This document shows positions 34,853 through 47,400 of a stretch of 64,000 bases of DNA, piece by piece; the stretch's first letter is position 1, and the number at the start of each line of letters is the position of its first letter. The DNA lies in the NCBI GenBank assembly GCA_038030265.1, contig JAWNBC010000008.1:1-64000 (forward strand), in the 5' to 3' direction. The stretch comes from Corythucha ciliata. Its lineage: Eukaryota > Arthropoda > Insecta > Hemiptera > Tingidae. Made by a program: the position numbers and the translations under genes. The notes beneath the pieces are model-generated. The model was given only the letters and a program-made list of their open reading frames with translations, was not told the origin of the DNA and searched no databases.

Positions 34853-35773
34853 CGATTTTTTCTCGGAACTCAAAACAAGTAAAAATAGTAAGTATTTAAC
34901 TTCAATAAAGTTTAATTCTTTATTTTCAGCCTCCCCACTCCCTCGAATTCACTGCAGGGTGAATAGGGTGGTGCGGTGAGGGGGGAGTAATCCCTTGAAA
35001 AAGTCCCAAGACAAGGGTCGTCTAAATTTCAATTAATTAACTAATTGCTGGGACATATACAAAGAATAATAGGAATTTTAGGTGTTAATCTGCAGATCTG
35101 CAGATGCGAGGTGTTAATCTTGCAGATCTGCAGATCCGCGTTTTAGACAGACCCAAAATCCTTCGCCTTACACTGTTCGGCTTTCGACCACACAGTTTTT
35201 TCTAGCAACAGATCAAGTCCTGAAAGGGCGAATTTAATCGGAAGATACTCTCTCTTAAAAGACGACATAATGAGAGAAAGGAAAAGAAACTGAATAAAAA
35301 AGGAATTTCGAACAGTTACTCAGCGTTGAAATCTGTAAACGGAGAACGGATAACACCATGAAACCTAACAAAGTGCTCGCAGAACACTCAATCAGTCGCG
35401 AAACAGTTCGGTTCTGGTCTACGTCACGGATCGCAACAAGTGAAAATGTTCACACAAAAACAAAACAAATATTATGGCAGCCCTGCGAGTCGAGCCAAAA
35501 GTTCCACGATTCCCGCACAAAACTACCCAAACATGGGATTAACCTCAGCGAAAAGTAGATCAACTGAGAACATAGTTCAAAAAACCTTAAAATAAAGAAT
35601 ATTCAAGAAATTAAACAGGTTCATAAGACTAAAACATGACGACAAAGGGCGTTCAAAAGGATACGAAATGGATCTACTTGAAATTACCATAAATGTGGTT
35701 TCAGGTGGCTAAAACTTTAGTCTTATGTTAGCCGAAAAATAATTAAATTATAAAAAATGAAACGGGGCTGTTC

Positions 35774-35791
35774 ATCCGGCCCGGAGGACCA
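35774..35791 (-). promoter_or_regulatory. candidate primer-binding site of the interrupted LTR element
   Basis: The minus strand reads TGGTCCTCCGGGCCGGAT, the complement of a tRNA 3' end with CCA (closest to tRNA-Tyr by eye). It is followed on the plus strand by AAAA and then TGTTAGTTATCGG at 35796, a possible LTR boundary. It lies ~500 bp upstream of the ATG at 35268 on the same strand. The far end of the LTR was not located. Confidence 0.5.
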
Positions 35792-36169
35792 AAAATGTTA
35801 GTTATCGGTAATGAGTGGACTGTAGGAATTGAAGAGGAAGGATGGAAAACGTACCTCTTTTTTTTTTTTTTTATTGCACAGGTGGAGACAAAAGGCTCCG
35901 AGAACAGACTTAAAAATGTCTCTTAAATTCCGAAAATCCGCAAACACTAAACGGCAACGGCACACGCACGTGATGGTAACGAAGTAGTCTGTAGTCAGGT
36001 ACTAATTGGGTAGGTTCTTAGGAAAGCCAAAATTGAAAGGGGGAAAGAGGGACCACGCGGGATTCAGTCCGCTTCAAAATAAAAATTAAGAGTGGGCACT
36101 AAAGGAAACGGAAAATCTACAATAAAAAGGTGGATAGCAAAACTATTCCAAACAGGGGTATTTCCAGCG

Positions 36170-36430
36170 CCATCCTACACGATTTCAACAGCTTTTAAAG
36201 TGTGTAGAGCATCCAACCGAGCAATTTTGGGCTATACTGCGCTGAAAATTGTGATTTTGGGACTATAGAGTGCAGAATTTCTGGACTATAGATTGCTCAA
36301 CCATGCAATTTCGAAGAGATTCAGCCACAAAATAACAATTTCGGGGCTAAACAGCGCTGTAAATTGTAATTTCGGGGCATAGAGCGCTTAAAATTGTAAT
36401 TTCGGGCTATAGAGCGCGGAAACTTGCCCC
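36170..36430. repeat. minisatellite variant, ~33 bp unit
   Basis: Units of the type AAATTGTAATTTCGGG then GCTATAGAGCGC repeat about six times with drift. It is related in style to, but distinct from, the GCTAATTCGCGGC family. Confidence 0.7.
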
Positions 36431-36460
36431 TCACGGCCTTGCTGGGTTGGCCCGCACAAT

Positions 36461-36568
36461 GGCTGTGTATTCTCGAGGCACCGTGTACTTCATCATCCAG
36501 TCCGAGGAATCTGCTGGTAACGATATCTACCTGGATGATCTATTGGTAGGCATCGAGGGCAGCCAATA
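36461..36568 (+). other. short frame with a DIYLDDL motif, possible exon scrap
   Basis: ATG at 36461 opens about 35 codons, including GTVYFIIQSEESAGNDIYLD then DLLVG, ending at TAA (36566-36568). The final strand pattern (aromatic-rich, then D-I-Y-L-D-D) resembles the last beta strand of MAM or carbohydrate-binding jelly-roll domains. No neighbouring exon was found. It could be a gene fragment carried by a repeat, or chance. Confidence 0.2.
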
Positions 36569-37707
36569 AAGGCTCCACACCCAATTGCGACCCAAGGGGA
36601 CGACCGTGTGTCACACCGAGCGCCCACGTCCATGAGTCATGAACTCCAAGAAATAGCCTTAACGCAGGAGGGCATCGGAAGTCCAGTCTCAGCTCCTGGA
36701 AGTGAGAAAATCGGCTAATAAGAGATAATTTTCTAGCCGTTGAAGCGGAACTTCCTCGTCATTCCGGCTAAGTTTGGCCCGTACAAGAACAAACCTAGCC
36801 CGAAACTAGGGCAGATGGGCAGACGCCCGTAAGGCCTTTCAGTGACGGTGAGCCCCACACTGGAACCACAGTTCCAGGATCGTTTCCACACGAGGTCTCG
36901 ATGCCTCCAACCCCACGTTTGTGTAGCGCAGAGGCGCCTACAACTCTCTCGAGGCCAACGACAACGAACAACACTCAGGGAATTGAAATGCCCAGTTTGT
37001 TATTTCTGGCACGCTTATTCTGTGAGGTCGAGCTTCGCAAGTTAACGTCATTCGTCGGCCAATAGAGCTTGTTAGCGAGGCTATCAACTTATAATAGACC
37101 CAGCAAAGAAAGTTTTCAATACTTATAATGGGATACTAACGGTCAATACCATGTTTTCCATTAAAATATCGTTAATTCTGAGCTATTCAAATGTAAACAC
37201 TCACCAGGAGGTGTGTTCTCAGACTCGCACAAAGCAGTAACATCCAGAGTTTACAGCCTGTCAAGTGAGGTGAAGAATTCCACTACGGCAAGCAGGAAAT
37301 CATTAAGTAAAAACCTCAATAAACTTAAAAATTGACATAAAGCAAGCCTTTAAATTGACATAAATTTCCTGCACCGGCTACCAGTGTATCGATAACCTCA
37401 GCGAAGGTTATAACCTACCCAAGACGGTGTCAAGTTATCGAGCTAGGCGATTTATGTTTGGTTGTTGTGGTTATTTCAGTTTCTCAATAATTTTGCTGCA
37501 ATTTCGTGCGTTTCCGAGTTAAAATTCTATTCAGAAATATCTGCTCTGCTTGAATAGTAAAATCGGACGTCCGCTTGGATCCTATTCTCTGAGCACTTTT
37601 ATTTATCGCACCATTTTCTGGTAACTTCGTACAAACCTCTTCTTGTCTAAATAGTTGAAGTTAAAGTTGTCCGTCTCATAGAGCCGAGGTGATAAAGGGC
37701 CGGAAAG
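36569..37707. other. upstream region of ILF2, no gene recognised
   Basis: No supported frame. The last few hundred bases before the ILF2 start should contain its promoter and 5' leader. No TATA box is evident at a convincing distance, as is common for housekeeping genes. Confidence 0.4.
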
Positions 37708-39402
<1,695 letters not shown>

Positions 39403-40469
39403 TTTCATTACCGTCAAATGTAAGATCTTCCCACATTTTTGATTAATTTTATTTTTATCCCCGTCATAATCAGTTATTCGGAATTCAAAAAGTTTTGAAA
39501 TTCATACGTATGTATCAGTGTTCAATACATAATAAGTAATAACTAAGTTACTTTGTACTGATCATGAGTGGCGTAGGAACGTTTTTAAATCGTAAGTTGG
39601 GGGGGGGGGGGGGTTGAAAATCGACGATCTTGATGCAGTAAAGCACGCCCAAAATAATTCACGCGTTCTGCTGTCGCAGTGTTATGCAAGTATGTCTTGA
39701 CCTGAGTTGGGCAAAACGTTAACGCCGCTAATCGTTAGTCCCCTACAGAAGAACTTAACTACTCGTTATTTTGTTGATAGCGTAGTGGAGGTTACCGTTA
39801 CATCACCCAAAACCAGTCGGAGTGCAATGCAAGATTTCCACACCAAATCAGGCAGAACCTGAAACTGGAACCGAAAATCAGGCAGGATCTAATGTGGGGG
39901 GGGGGGATAGGAGGGACATTTGCATCCAGGCATTGCAAGGGCGGCGCTTAAGCTGTGATTAGGAAGAAAATTGAAGTTAACTCAAATTTCGCGGATTATT
40001 GGCACTGACAGAACTCTATATCACTTATTTTACTCAATACGCGCTGTTGACGCATTCCAAAAGCAATTTTGAGGGGTTGACTCAGTCAATTAACCAATTT
40101 CCAGAGCTTGACTCGTTGAAACGAACAATCTCGTGGACTTGAGCTCTTTCAACACCCATATTGGCACTTTTGGAAGCCGATTGGACGCAAAATCCCCTCA
40201 TTGTGAGTGTTGCCCCCTCACGCCATTATTAAAGAGCTGTAGAAGAAAAAGTAAAGTGAATACAAATGGCGGATAATTATCTTCTTTTTTTGTTAGTGCT
40301 ACACTGCTGCAGAAAACCAATCATTCATACAGAAAACCAGGAGATTTCATTGCCTAGTTTTGACAAATTGAATGAAATCTAATGATTTTCTACACCACTC
40401 TAGCACTAGCGAAACATAAGGAAGGGCTATGCGGTTAAAAAAGAGAAAATATTATGGTGACCCCAAATT
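39403..40469. other. intergenic, no gene recognised
   Basis: No supported frame. G homopolymers lie near 39600 and 39895. A GAGTGGCGTAGG at 39565 resembles a hAT-type left end, without a partner found. Confidence 0.4.
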
Positions 40470-41000
40470 TCTTAGGCTAATAGGCGGCTAAAATTGAGAA
40501 GGCGCCCTAATGAGCTAATCTTAGGGCAAGTACGTGACAAAAATTTGTAAATAAATCAAATACTAATTCGCTAATAAAAAACAAAAAATCACTAACTCAC
40601 TGCTAAAAATTAAGAAAGATGCTAATGCCAGGCCATTACTGAGAAAAAGCAATAATTCGCGGGCTGAAGTCATTCACAGAAAAGAAAAAAAACACCATTT
40701 CGCTGATCAAATTGAGAAAATCCGATAGTATTAGAGACTTTAAGCAACACCACTGCTAACGCTAACGTAAACGATAAATCAGTTGTCGCTTGGTTACGAA
40801 ACATCCGATTGGTTGAAATTTGAAAATAAAGTTTCCGGAGGATTTAACGGGAGAGTGCTAAAACTCACTATTAACCGGGGCTAAAACTTAGTAATGGCGG
40901 AATCGCACGGCTAAAATTGAGAAAAAGCGGTGATTCGCAGTAAAAAAGGAAAATTCCTAATTCGTAGCCAAAATTAAGAATTAAATTACTCTTTCTTCTC
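40470..41000. repeat. minisatellite block
   Basis: Degenerate units of the GCTAATTCGCGGC / TAAAATTGAGAAAAA family, best preserved at 40480-40740 and 40890-40990, with diverged sequence between. Confidence 0.75.
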
Positions 41001-41160
41001 GTGTCATGCGTGTGATGACTGCTCATCGGGAGAGCGGCGTTATCACGAGCATAGCAAAGACTCTATAGAACAAATACACTCGGCACTGTCGAGATTCCAG
41101 ACTCCCGGAATGCTTGACGACACGAGTCAAGTGGGGCCTGTTCTCTAACAAAAACAAAGG

Positions 41161-41230
41161 GACTAGGGCGTCAAAAACGTCATTCTACTAGTGGCACAGT
41201 GGGCGCTGTTTCTGAAATATGGACATGCCA
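41161..41230 (+). repeat. ~70-bp direct repeat, left copy
   Basis: Runs from GACTAGGGCG to GACATGCCA and matches 46995-47067 with one substitution pair and a 3-nt difference near its start. It abuts GGGGCGTAGCCAG on the inside. Confidence 0.85.
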
Positions 41231-41309
41231 GGGGCGTAGCCAGCCCGTGATCAAGGGGTGGGCAGCCAGCTAGGCACGGGTCCACAGTCTGCCGTGGGGG
41301 GGGGGCACG

Positions 41310-41480
41310 TCTTGAGAAAAAATGTTAGCGGATGAAATCCAGGAAAGGACATTTTGCGGCTAAGACTGAGGAAAAACACCCACGGCTAAAATTTAGTAAT
41401 AGCGCTGATTCACGTTAAACGTGAGAAATAAATCTCATTATTCGCGGTTGAAATTGAGAAAACATCCCAATTTGCAGTTT
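41310..41480. repeat. minisatellite block
   Basis: A short run of the GCTAATTCGCGGC / TAAAATTGAGAAAAA family units just inside the left end of the composite block. Confidence 0.65.
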
Positions 41481-41520
41481 CCACGATGCAAAGTCCGCGA
41501 CGAAATTAAGAAGGGGGTGA

Positions 41521-41651
41521 TGCATACTCGTCCTCGTCGTGCCCCTGGATGTCCTCATTGCACTCTGCAGTTGCACAGCCTGTATAGAGAGGATACTGAA
41601 CATATGCACTGTCGCCGCACGCCAGCCCAATACGTTATAGCGACATCATGA
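41521..41651 (+). pseudogene. possible LINE ORF1 zinc-finger scrap
   Basis: A short frame contains C-P-H-C-x12-H-x3-H (PGCPHCTLQLHSLYREDTEH), a zinc-finger-like pattern, directly upstream of the LINE endonuclease. Many LINEs carry zinc-knuckle motifs in ORF1. The fragment is too short to be certain. Confidence 0.3.
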
Positions 41652-41794
41652 GCCGAAACTGTCGGCCCTGCAACGACTCCCGCCAGGGAAATCAAGCAAA
41701 CAATTTCAACGGCCTTTCTCAACGCCACCGAACCCGCCTACCCCGATCGCGACCCGAGGCCACGCTGAGGACTCTGTTCTGATGGATCGCTGGC

Positions 41795-44700
41795 GGGCTG
41801 ACTGAGGCCAAGTTCTCCGAGCTCCAACTGCACGTAAAAGAAAAGGACGTTGATGTTTTTGCAGTAGTGGAGGCAGGAGCGGCTTCGGACAGCATCACAA
41901 AATTTCAGCATCACGGCTACCAAACATATGCCCTGCCAAGAAGCCTGCCAATGCTCGTCAGGCATTCTGCTGGCTGCTAAGGCAACCCTGACTGTGGAGT
42001 TTTCCGTATGGAAGGAGATGGGCGACCCTGACAAACTGGAGGCGGTGGAGCTTAAAGTGTGGAAGGGGCGGACCCATCGGCGCCTCTTTTTTGTGTATAA
42101 CCCTCCCCGCAATAACCCTGATCTGACTTGGCTTGAGGACACTTGGGATCGGCGCTGCATCCTTTGTGGGGACATAAACGCTCCTTCAACTAGATGGGAC
42201 TGTGGGCGCACAGAGCCAGTAGGGCAGACCTGGGAAGACTTCATTGATGAAAACTTGGTTGAGTATGTTGGGACGCCAGATGGGAAGCCCACATTCTTGG
42301 CATACACCGGTGCAACATCAAAACCAGATGCAGTGTTGGCCCATTCTTCAATTGCCTCAAGCACTTCCATTGCTCTTATCCCGCCACTAGGTGCATTTGG
42401 CCACAGCATTTTGCTGATTAGCGAGTCACTCGGCCCATATGCTCTGAAGGAGAAAAGGAGGCCCAGGTGGAACCTCAAAAAGGCAGATTGGACCAAGTTT
42501 TCTACTTCGGACCAGCTCGTCACAGTCCACCTAGTGACTAACAAAGTTGAGGAGTCTCTTGAGGGAAGCACAAAGGCCATCTTACAGGCAGCCCTGCAGA
42601 GTGTGCCACGCGGCCATCAGGTCCAAGATTATGTACCTTTCTGGAATGAAAACCTGGAAGCCATGAAGATTGATCGCGATACAGCAGCTGAGACCTTCCG
42701 AACATCAGGATCCCTAGCTGATCAGATCGTCCTGAAGCAAAAAGTAGCCCTTCTAAAGAAGGTAATTAATGCAACCAAAACGACAGCATTAAGAAATTTT
42801 CTGCAACAGCTGGACTTTCGCAGGGACGGCATCAGAGCACATCGTTTCATATCTAAATTGAACAATGACGCCCCAGCTCGGAAAACCCCATCAAAAAAGG
42901 CACAGCTACACTCACGTTTGATAAAGATATCGCCCATTTCTTCTGCAAACATTACGCAGCGGTGAGCAATTTTCGCCCAAAGACAAAAGGCCAACGCCCC
43001 AAGGACTGCAGCATTCCCAACATGCCTTCAGGAGGGGGACCATGAGCTCTTCAATGGGGACTTCTCCATGAGTGAGCTGGAGTCAGCACTGCAACGTACT
43101 AAGAAGGGTAAGAGTGCTGGTCCCGATGAGCTGCTGCCAGAGTTTCTGATCAAGCTCGGTTTGGGTGCCAGGGCAACAGTATATTGGCCTTCCTAAATTT
43201 GGTGTGGAGAGAGCATTTCCCGGACAGGTGGAGAAGGGCTGAGATAGTGCCCATCCTCAAAAAAGGGAAACCTGCAGACACTGTGGCAAGCTACCGCCCC
43301 ATAGCTCTCACAAGCGTCTTCTCAAAGGTCTTCGAGAGGCTGGTTCTGGGGCGGCTGCAGCAGTACCTTGAACGTTACAACCTCCCAAGTTGCACAGTAA
43401 TATTTTCCCAATATTTATTCAATATTGTTACGTTGTAACAATATTGGTAATGTAAATTAAATATTGAAAAAATGTTTTTTTGTTAATGAAATCTTAATGT
43501 TTCGACACAAATATTTTTCCAATGTTCAATTTATTTATAATATAATCTTTTTTCACCACTTCACAATAATCATTTATCCAATATTTTTTGGTTATGGTTA
43601 ATCCAACATTAGTTTTACATTATTTTTACAACATGAAATTCATATTGGTCGAGTAATGCTTAAATTGAGTAGAAGTACGAGCATTTTTTAAATGTTGCTT
43701 TCCAATTTAGCACAAAATATTCGGTTTAAAACCAATTCCAAAACCAACTGGTTATAAAATCAACGATGTCTCGTGAAGACGAGAATCTTTAGGTCTTTAA
43801 CCGTTATGGGAAATTAAATTAGGTGATTTTGTTGTGACTGTTCATTGCATTTTCCAGAATTATTGTGTTAACCTTTTATTGGTGCTTTTCAGGTGGCAAG
43901 TGGGAGAAGTAGGGCCTGTCTCTCTTTTTCTTTTTTCTGTAACTTCGCTTTAAAGAGAACTTAAATTTAAAAAATGCGCCTTGGGTCCCATTTCGATGGT
44001 GGAAAATAATAATTATGATATGTGCGACTACGACTCATTCTCAGTACGTAAAATTAATCGCGAAGAAAAAAACAGTAAAATGAAATGGGCAGAGGTTTTG
44101 TTTTTACTTTTTACTATGGCCGACCACAAGCTGACACGATAGAGGGAAGGGGAACAACGAAGGTCAAAGTTGTGCCCACGCCATGCGCGTATTCGTACAA
44201 GTTGTGGCGTGTTTAGAACGAGACAAGACCTTGAGTCCGTATTATTTGCTTGCTACTGGCAGTGTCAGTACTACTGGCCTTCGCGTGAGCGTAAGCGATT
44301 TTCAAAACAGTTATGGGTGGAATTTCCCTACAACAATGGGTGAGTACTAATAATTCGCATAATTCTTATAATGCCTTCCTGAGCTATTAATAGTAAAATG
44401 TCGTTCGTTTTCAACTGCAGGACCGTGTTGTGGTGGTAAGGAAAAATTTGCCTCCGAACGAAGTAGAGACTTCAACTTCTGGAGGAGAACAGCTCGCTTA
44501 AATCGCTTCAAACGCATCATATAAAGAGTTAGCGGCAAAATAATGACGACTCGAGTAAGCAGCAACGAGATAACGTCATAAACGTCAATTATTTTCGTGT
44601 TTGAAATTTTGGTAAATAATTTTGTCTGATTCCGTCACGCGATTTTATAAAATTGTCATAATATATTCTTAGGTTTTATATTGATTTTAAGAATATACCT

Positions 44701-45925
44701 GAAATGTTTGAAAAATTACACCAGTAATTGATTTCATATTAGGCCAGTTTCATCAAGGTGTTTGGAAATTGTTTGGAGCAGAGTTTCCCTGAAACCAGCC
44801 AATAAAATGTAAAATGATTACATTTTATTGCTTGGTCCCATGGCAACTCTGATCCGAACATGTTTCAAACACCTTGCTGCACCACAGACTATAATTGCCT
44901 CTTAAATATTTATTTCACGTGTTTGAACCAATATTTTTGATATACCAACCCAATATATCTATTCAATATTGTGCCACAATATTTTTTGTATACTTTTCTT
45001 GGCATATTTTATCAGTGTTTGTGGCGCAATATTTTCCATACATGAGGAATTAATCTTGATAAAACATTATTAATATTCATTGAAATAATGTTATTTAAAT
45101 GGGACATTCAACATATTTTTTCAATATTCTAGAAAAACGTTTAAGAAATATTATTTCATTGAATTTTGCTACTTGGGTTCTATCCGACCAACAGGCAGGC
45201 TTCAGGAAGCATAGGGGCACCATGGAGCAAGTCCTACGGTTAACCCAGGAAATTAAGGATGGTTTCCATCATAAGCAGAGCACCCTCGCTGTATTTGTCG
45301 ATTTCAAAACCGCCTTTGATCATGTTTATCGGGCGAGAAGCTGGTACAAAAACTTTTCAGTATGGGACTAAGTGGTAGGCTATTTGCTACACTCAGGTCT
45401 TTTCTGGCTCAGAGGTTCATCAGAGTTCGTTAGCAGGATGAGACATCATCATTCAGGCAGACCCGAAACGGTGTTCCTCAGGGTGCTGTCCTAAGCCCAG
45501 TGCTTTTTAACATTATGATCAATGATGTGATCTCTGCAGTTTCCTCTGTGCCAGGAGTGAACGCGCTTCTCTATGCTGATGACCTGGTTGTGTGGGCAAC
45601 GTCAAGTTCCATTCCAGCGCTGGAGTCCGCCCTGAATATTGCGTTAGGACACCTCTCGGACTGGACAACTCACAACGAGATGGAGGTAAACACACTCAAG
45701 ACTGAATTCCAGCTCTTTACACTATCAACCAAGGCCCATTCTGTCTGGCTGACGCTTGATGGTGACGTTTTGAGGCAGACCAACTGTGCCACCTACCTCG
45801 AGATAAAGTTGGATTCACGGCTGTCATGGAACGCCCATGCTGAAAATAGCGCTTCGAAGGGAATCAAGAGGTTGGGCCTCCTCAAGCAGCTTACTGGCAC
45901 AAAGTGGGGAGCTATACATTTTTGA
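41795..45925 (+). pseudogene. non-LTR retrotransposon (LINE), endonuclease and RT, interrupted
   Basis: The apurinic-type endonuclease starts at about 41795 (AGGLTEAKFSELQLHVKEKD; VVEAG with the metal-binding Glu). It continues with GDINAPS, PDAVLAHS and GHSILLI, the Asp/His motifs, up to ~42450. The RT follows at 43060-43385 (KGKSAGPDELLPEF; VPILKKGKPADTVASYRPIA). It is then broken by the insertion at 43386-45175 and resumes at 45176 with SDQQAGFRKHRGT, FVDFKTAFDHV, NGVPQGAVLSPVLFNI and the catalytic LLYADDLVVWA. Frameshifts occur near 41935, 42965, 43175 and 45345. The 3' end is lost into minisatellite at 45925. The motifs place it in the I/R1/jockey-type group with an AP endonuclease. Confidence 0.88.
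43386..45175. mobile_element. DNA transposon copy A inserted in the LINE
   Basis: Starts CAAGTTGCA and ends TGCTACTTG, inverted complements with one mismatch. AT-rich subterminal regions are crowded with AATATT words. Its right part (44815-45175) is the reverse complement of 60671-61040, and 44340-44815 matches 61560-61990 in the same orientation, so copies A and B belong to one family. No transposase frame survives in A. A 72-codon minus-strand frame at 44347-44565 is shared with copy B, where it is 91 codons. Confidence 0.7.
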
Positions 45926-45929
45926 AAAA

Positions 45930-46220
45930 GTTCTTATTTTCGGCTAAAATTAAGGCACATTGAGGAAAACGCCTATTTTAAGGTTCGCGATGCAATATAA
46001 CGCCCGGATCAAAATTAATGAAATTCGTTAACATGAATATTATGTGGACCTTTTCACTCTGAAATTTGAAGGGGGAATTGCTCAAGGCAGAATTGAGATT
46101 AAAGCACGAATTTGCGGCTAAAATTGAGGGAAAATGAATTGGCAAAATTGTCACAGTTTTTTGTTGATTATATAGTGTAATTGTCGTGGCTAAAATTGAG
46201 AAATAGCGTTCATTCACAGG
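45930..46220. repeat. minisatellite block
   Basis: Degenerate units of the GCTAATTCGCGGC / TAAAATTGAGAAAAA family directly after the truncated 3' end of the LINE. Confidence 0.65.
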
Positions 46221-46994
46221 TGGTTGGGGGGTTCTGTGCAACTCCTCTTGAGGAAAAACTGGATCCACCACGCCTGTGGGCAGATTCACTGGCGAAAATA
46301 ACAGATGAACCATTGCCTTTTTGCAGGATTCTAACAAGATCTGGAGGTTAGAATCGCGTCAATTCATGGTCATCAGAGACTAAATTTGCATAGAAACGGC
46401 CACTATATCCGTCAAAAAATAAATATCTGCTGGAAACCTGTCGTTTGTAGCCTTCTATTTCGGATTTTATGTCGAAAAATTGAAACTTCTCCCCCCCCCC
46501 CAACCCGGAAAGTGATACTTTTGGAGCTAAACTTGAAATTTTAGACCTGAGACGGTAAACGCAGAGCTGGCAGTTTCTCTCACATCATATAAGTATGTAT
46601 GGCATAGCGGGCTAAACACGATTTGAGCTAACCCAAACACACGAAATTGGGTTTAGCTAACGAAACCTTGCGAAAATGGGATTTTAGCGCGAAAAATCAG
46701 CAAAATCGGTTTCCAAGTTAAAGCCGACCCTTAAAATCGGTTTGTCAGCAACAAACGTCCGCGAATTTTTGATTTTTGGTGAAACCGATGTGCGAAAATG
46801 TGTTGTTATTCAGTGAGAAAAATCCGCGAAATTTGTTTTATGGAGCGAAATATAATAAATTTGTGTTTCTGTTGGCCAGATCAGGGAAAATATTATTGGA
46901 TTTTTGGAGTGGGCAGCTGCCCCACGAAATTTGCGTTTTTGATTCTAGGGGAGGGCAACTGCCCATCCCTGCCCCCCCGCTGGCTACGCCCATG

Positions 46995-47067
46995 GACTAG
47001 CTGGGCGCCAAAAACGTCATTCTACTAGTGGCGCAGTGGGCGCTGTTTCTGAAATATGGACATGCCA
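46995..47067 (+). repeat. ~70-bp direct repeat, right copy
   Basis: Runs from GACTAGCTGGGCGCC to GACATGCCA, matching 41161-41230. It lies ~330 bp upstream of PSMA2, so it may represent the original chromosomal sequence there. Confidence 0.85.
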
Positions 47068-47400
47068 TGTTCTTCTGGATTGACTTGCTATGTTAAGCCG
47101 AATACATTTATTAGTATAGTTGGTGAAACAGTCCAGTACACGAAATAGACAAAAAATTCGGCTCTAGCCTTGCTCAATGCACGAAATTCCTACGCAACTT
47201 TGAATAAGTACTCCCCCCCCCCGTTCATTGCATAACAGTCAACCCCCCCCCCTATCTAGGTGTGACGAAAGCAGCCGTTCAACACCGGATAACCTGTGGT
47301 TAACCTCTTCTTAGTGAAAGGTTCTGTTACAAGTGTTAGTCAGCGGCTTTTCAGGATAATTGTTACTTTTCTTTCAATTTGTTTGATTTTTCTCGTGAAA

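Larger units (their letters stand above)
34256..35071. mobile_element. pair of head-to-head tRNA-derived SINEs
   Basis: An 816-bp insertion is flanked by the 12-bp duplication GGAATTTTAGGT (34244-34255; 35072-35083). It contains two copies of one ~375-bp unit in opposite orientation. Each unit runs from a head GTTATACGTGCACTGACCC through a tRNA-like segment to a tail with GGGTCGTCTAAATTT, GCTGGGACATAT and (AAT)n. A partial extra tail lies between the heads (34602-34695). The target duplication and AAT-rich tail indicate LINE-driven retroposition. Confidence 0.8.
33138..35154. mobile_element. palindromic Mutator-like (MULE-type) non-autonomous element
   Basis: Both ends start GGGTCTGTCTAAAACGCGG as inverted repeats, flanked by the identical 9-bp duplication AAAATCCTT (33129-33137; 35155-35163). 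A 9-bp duplication with long terminal inverted repeats fits Mutator-like elements. Subterminal copies of ATCTGCAGATC and GTTAATCTGCAG repeat several times. A large inner palindrome pairs 33240-33720 with 33721-34243. No transposase is present. The right arm is broken by the SINE insertion at 34256-35071. Confidence 0.8.
32946..35268 (-). pseudogene. gag start of another LTR element, split by a palindromic insertion
   Basis: Reading the minus strand, an ATG at 35268 opens 38 codons to 35155. The insertion 33138-35154 follows, and the same frame continues from 33128 for 61 codons to 32946, where the gypsy LTR cuts it off. One copy of the 9-bp target duplication is counted, and the frame is open across the junction for 99 codons. 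The product is leucine-, lysine- and glutamate-rich, predicted mainly helical, with no knuckle yet reached. The primer-site-like sequence at 35774-35791 upstream suggests a retroelement gag N-terminus (BEL/Pao or gypsy), which is an inference. Confidence 0.6.
41231..46994. mobile_element. 5.8 kb composite block between direct repeats, inverted ends
   Basis: The block starts GGGGCGTAGCCAG and ends CTGGCTACGCCCATG, inverted complements over GGCGTAGCCAG. It lies between two ~70-bp direct repeats. It holds minisatellite (41310-41480 and 45930-46220) and a LINE (41795-45925) that is itself interrupted. The ends resemble hAT-type CAGGGGCGTAGCC termini, but the 8 bases next to them do not duplicate. 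The origin of the 70-bp direct repeats is open. Confidence 0.55.

Noticed and set aside
35358..35558. 66-codon plus-strand frame upstream of the interrupted gag
   Set aside because: It lies in the leader region of the minus-strand LTR element and shows no recognisable motif.
41738..42580. 280-codon minus-strand open frame
   Set aside because: It is antisense to the LINE endonuclease, whose motifs are clear on the plus strand; no family pattern is seen in the minus frame.
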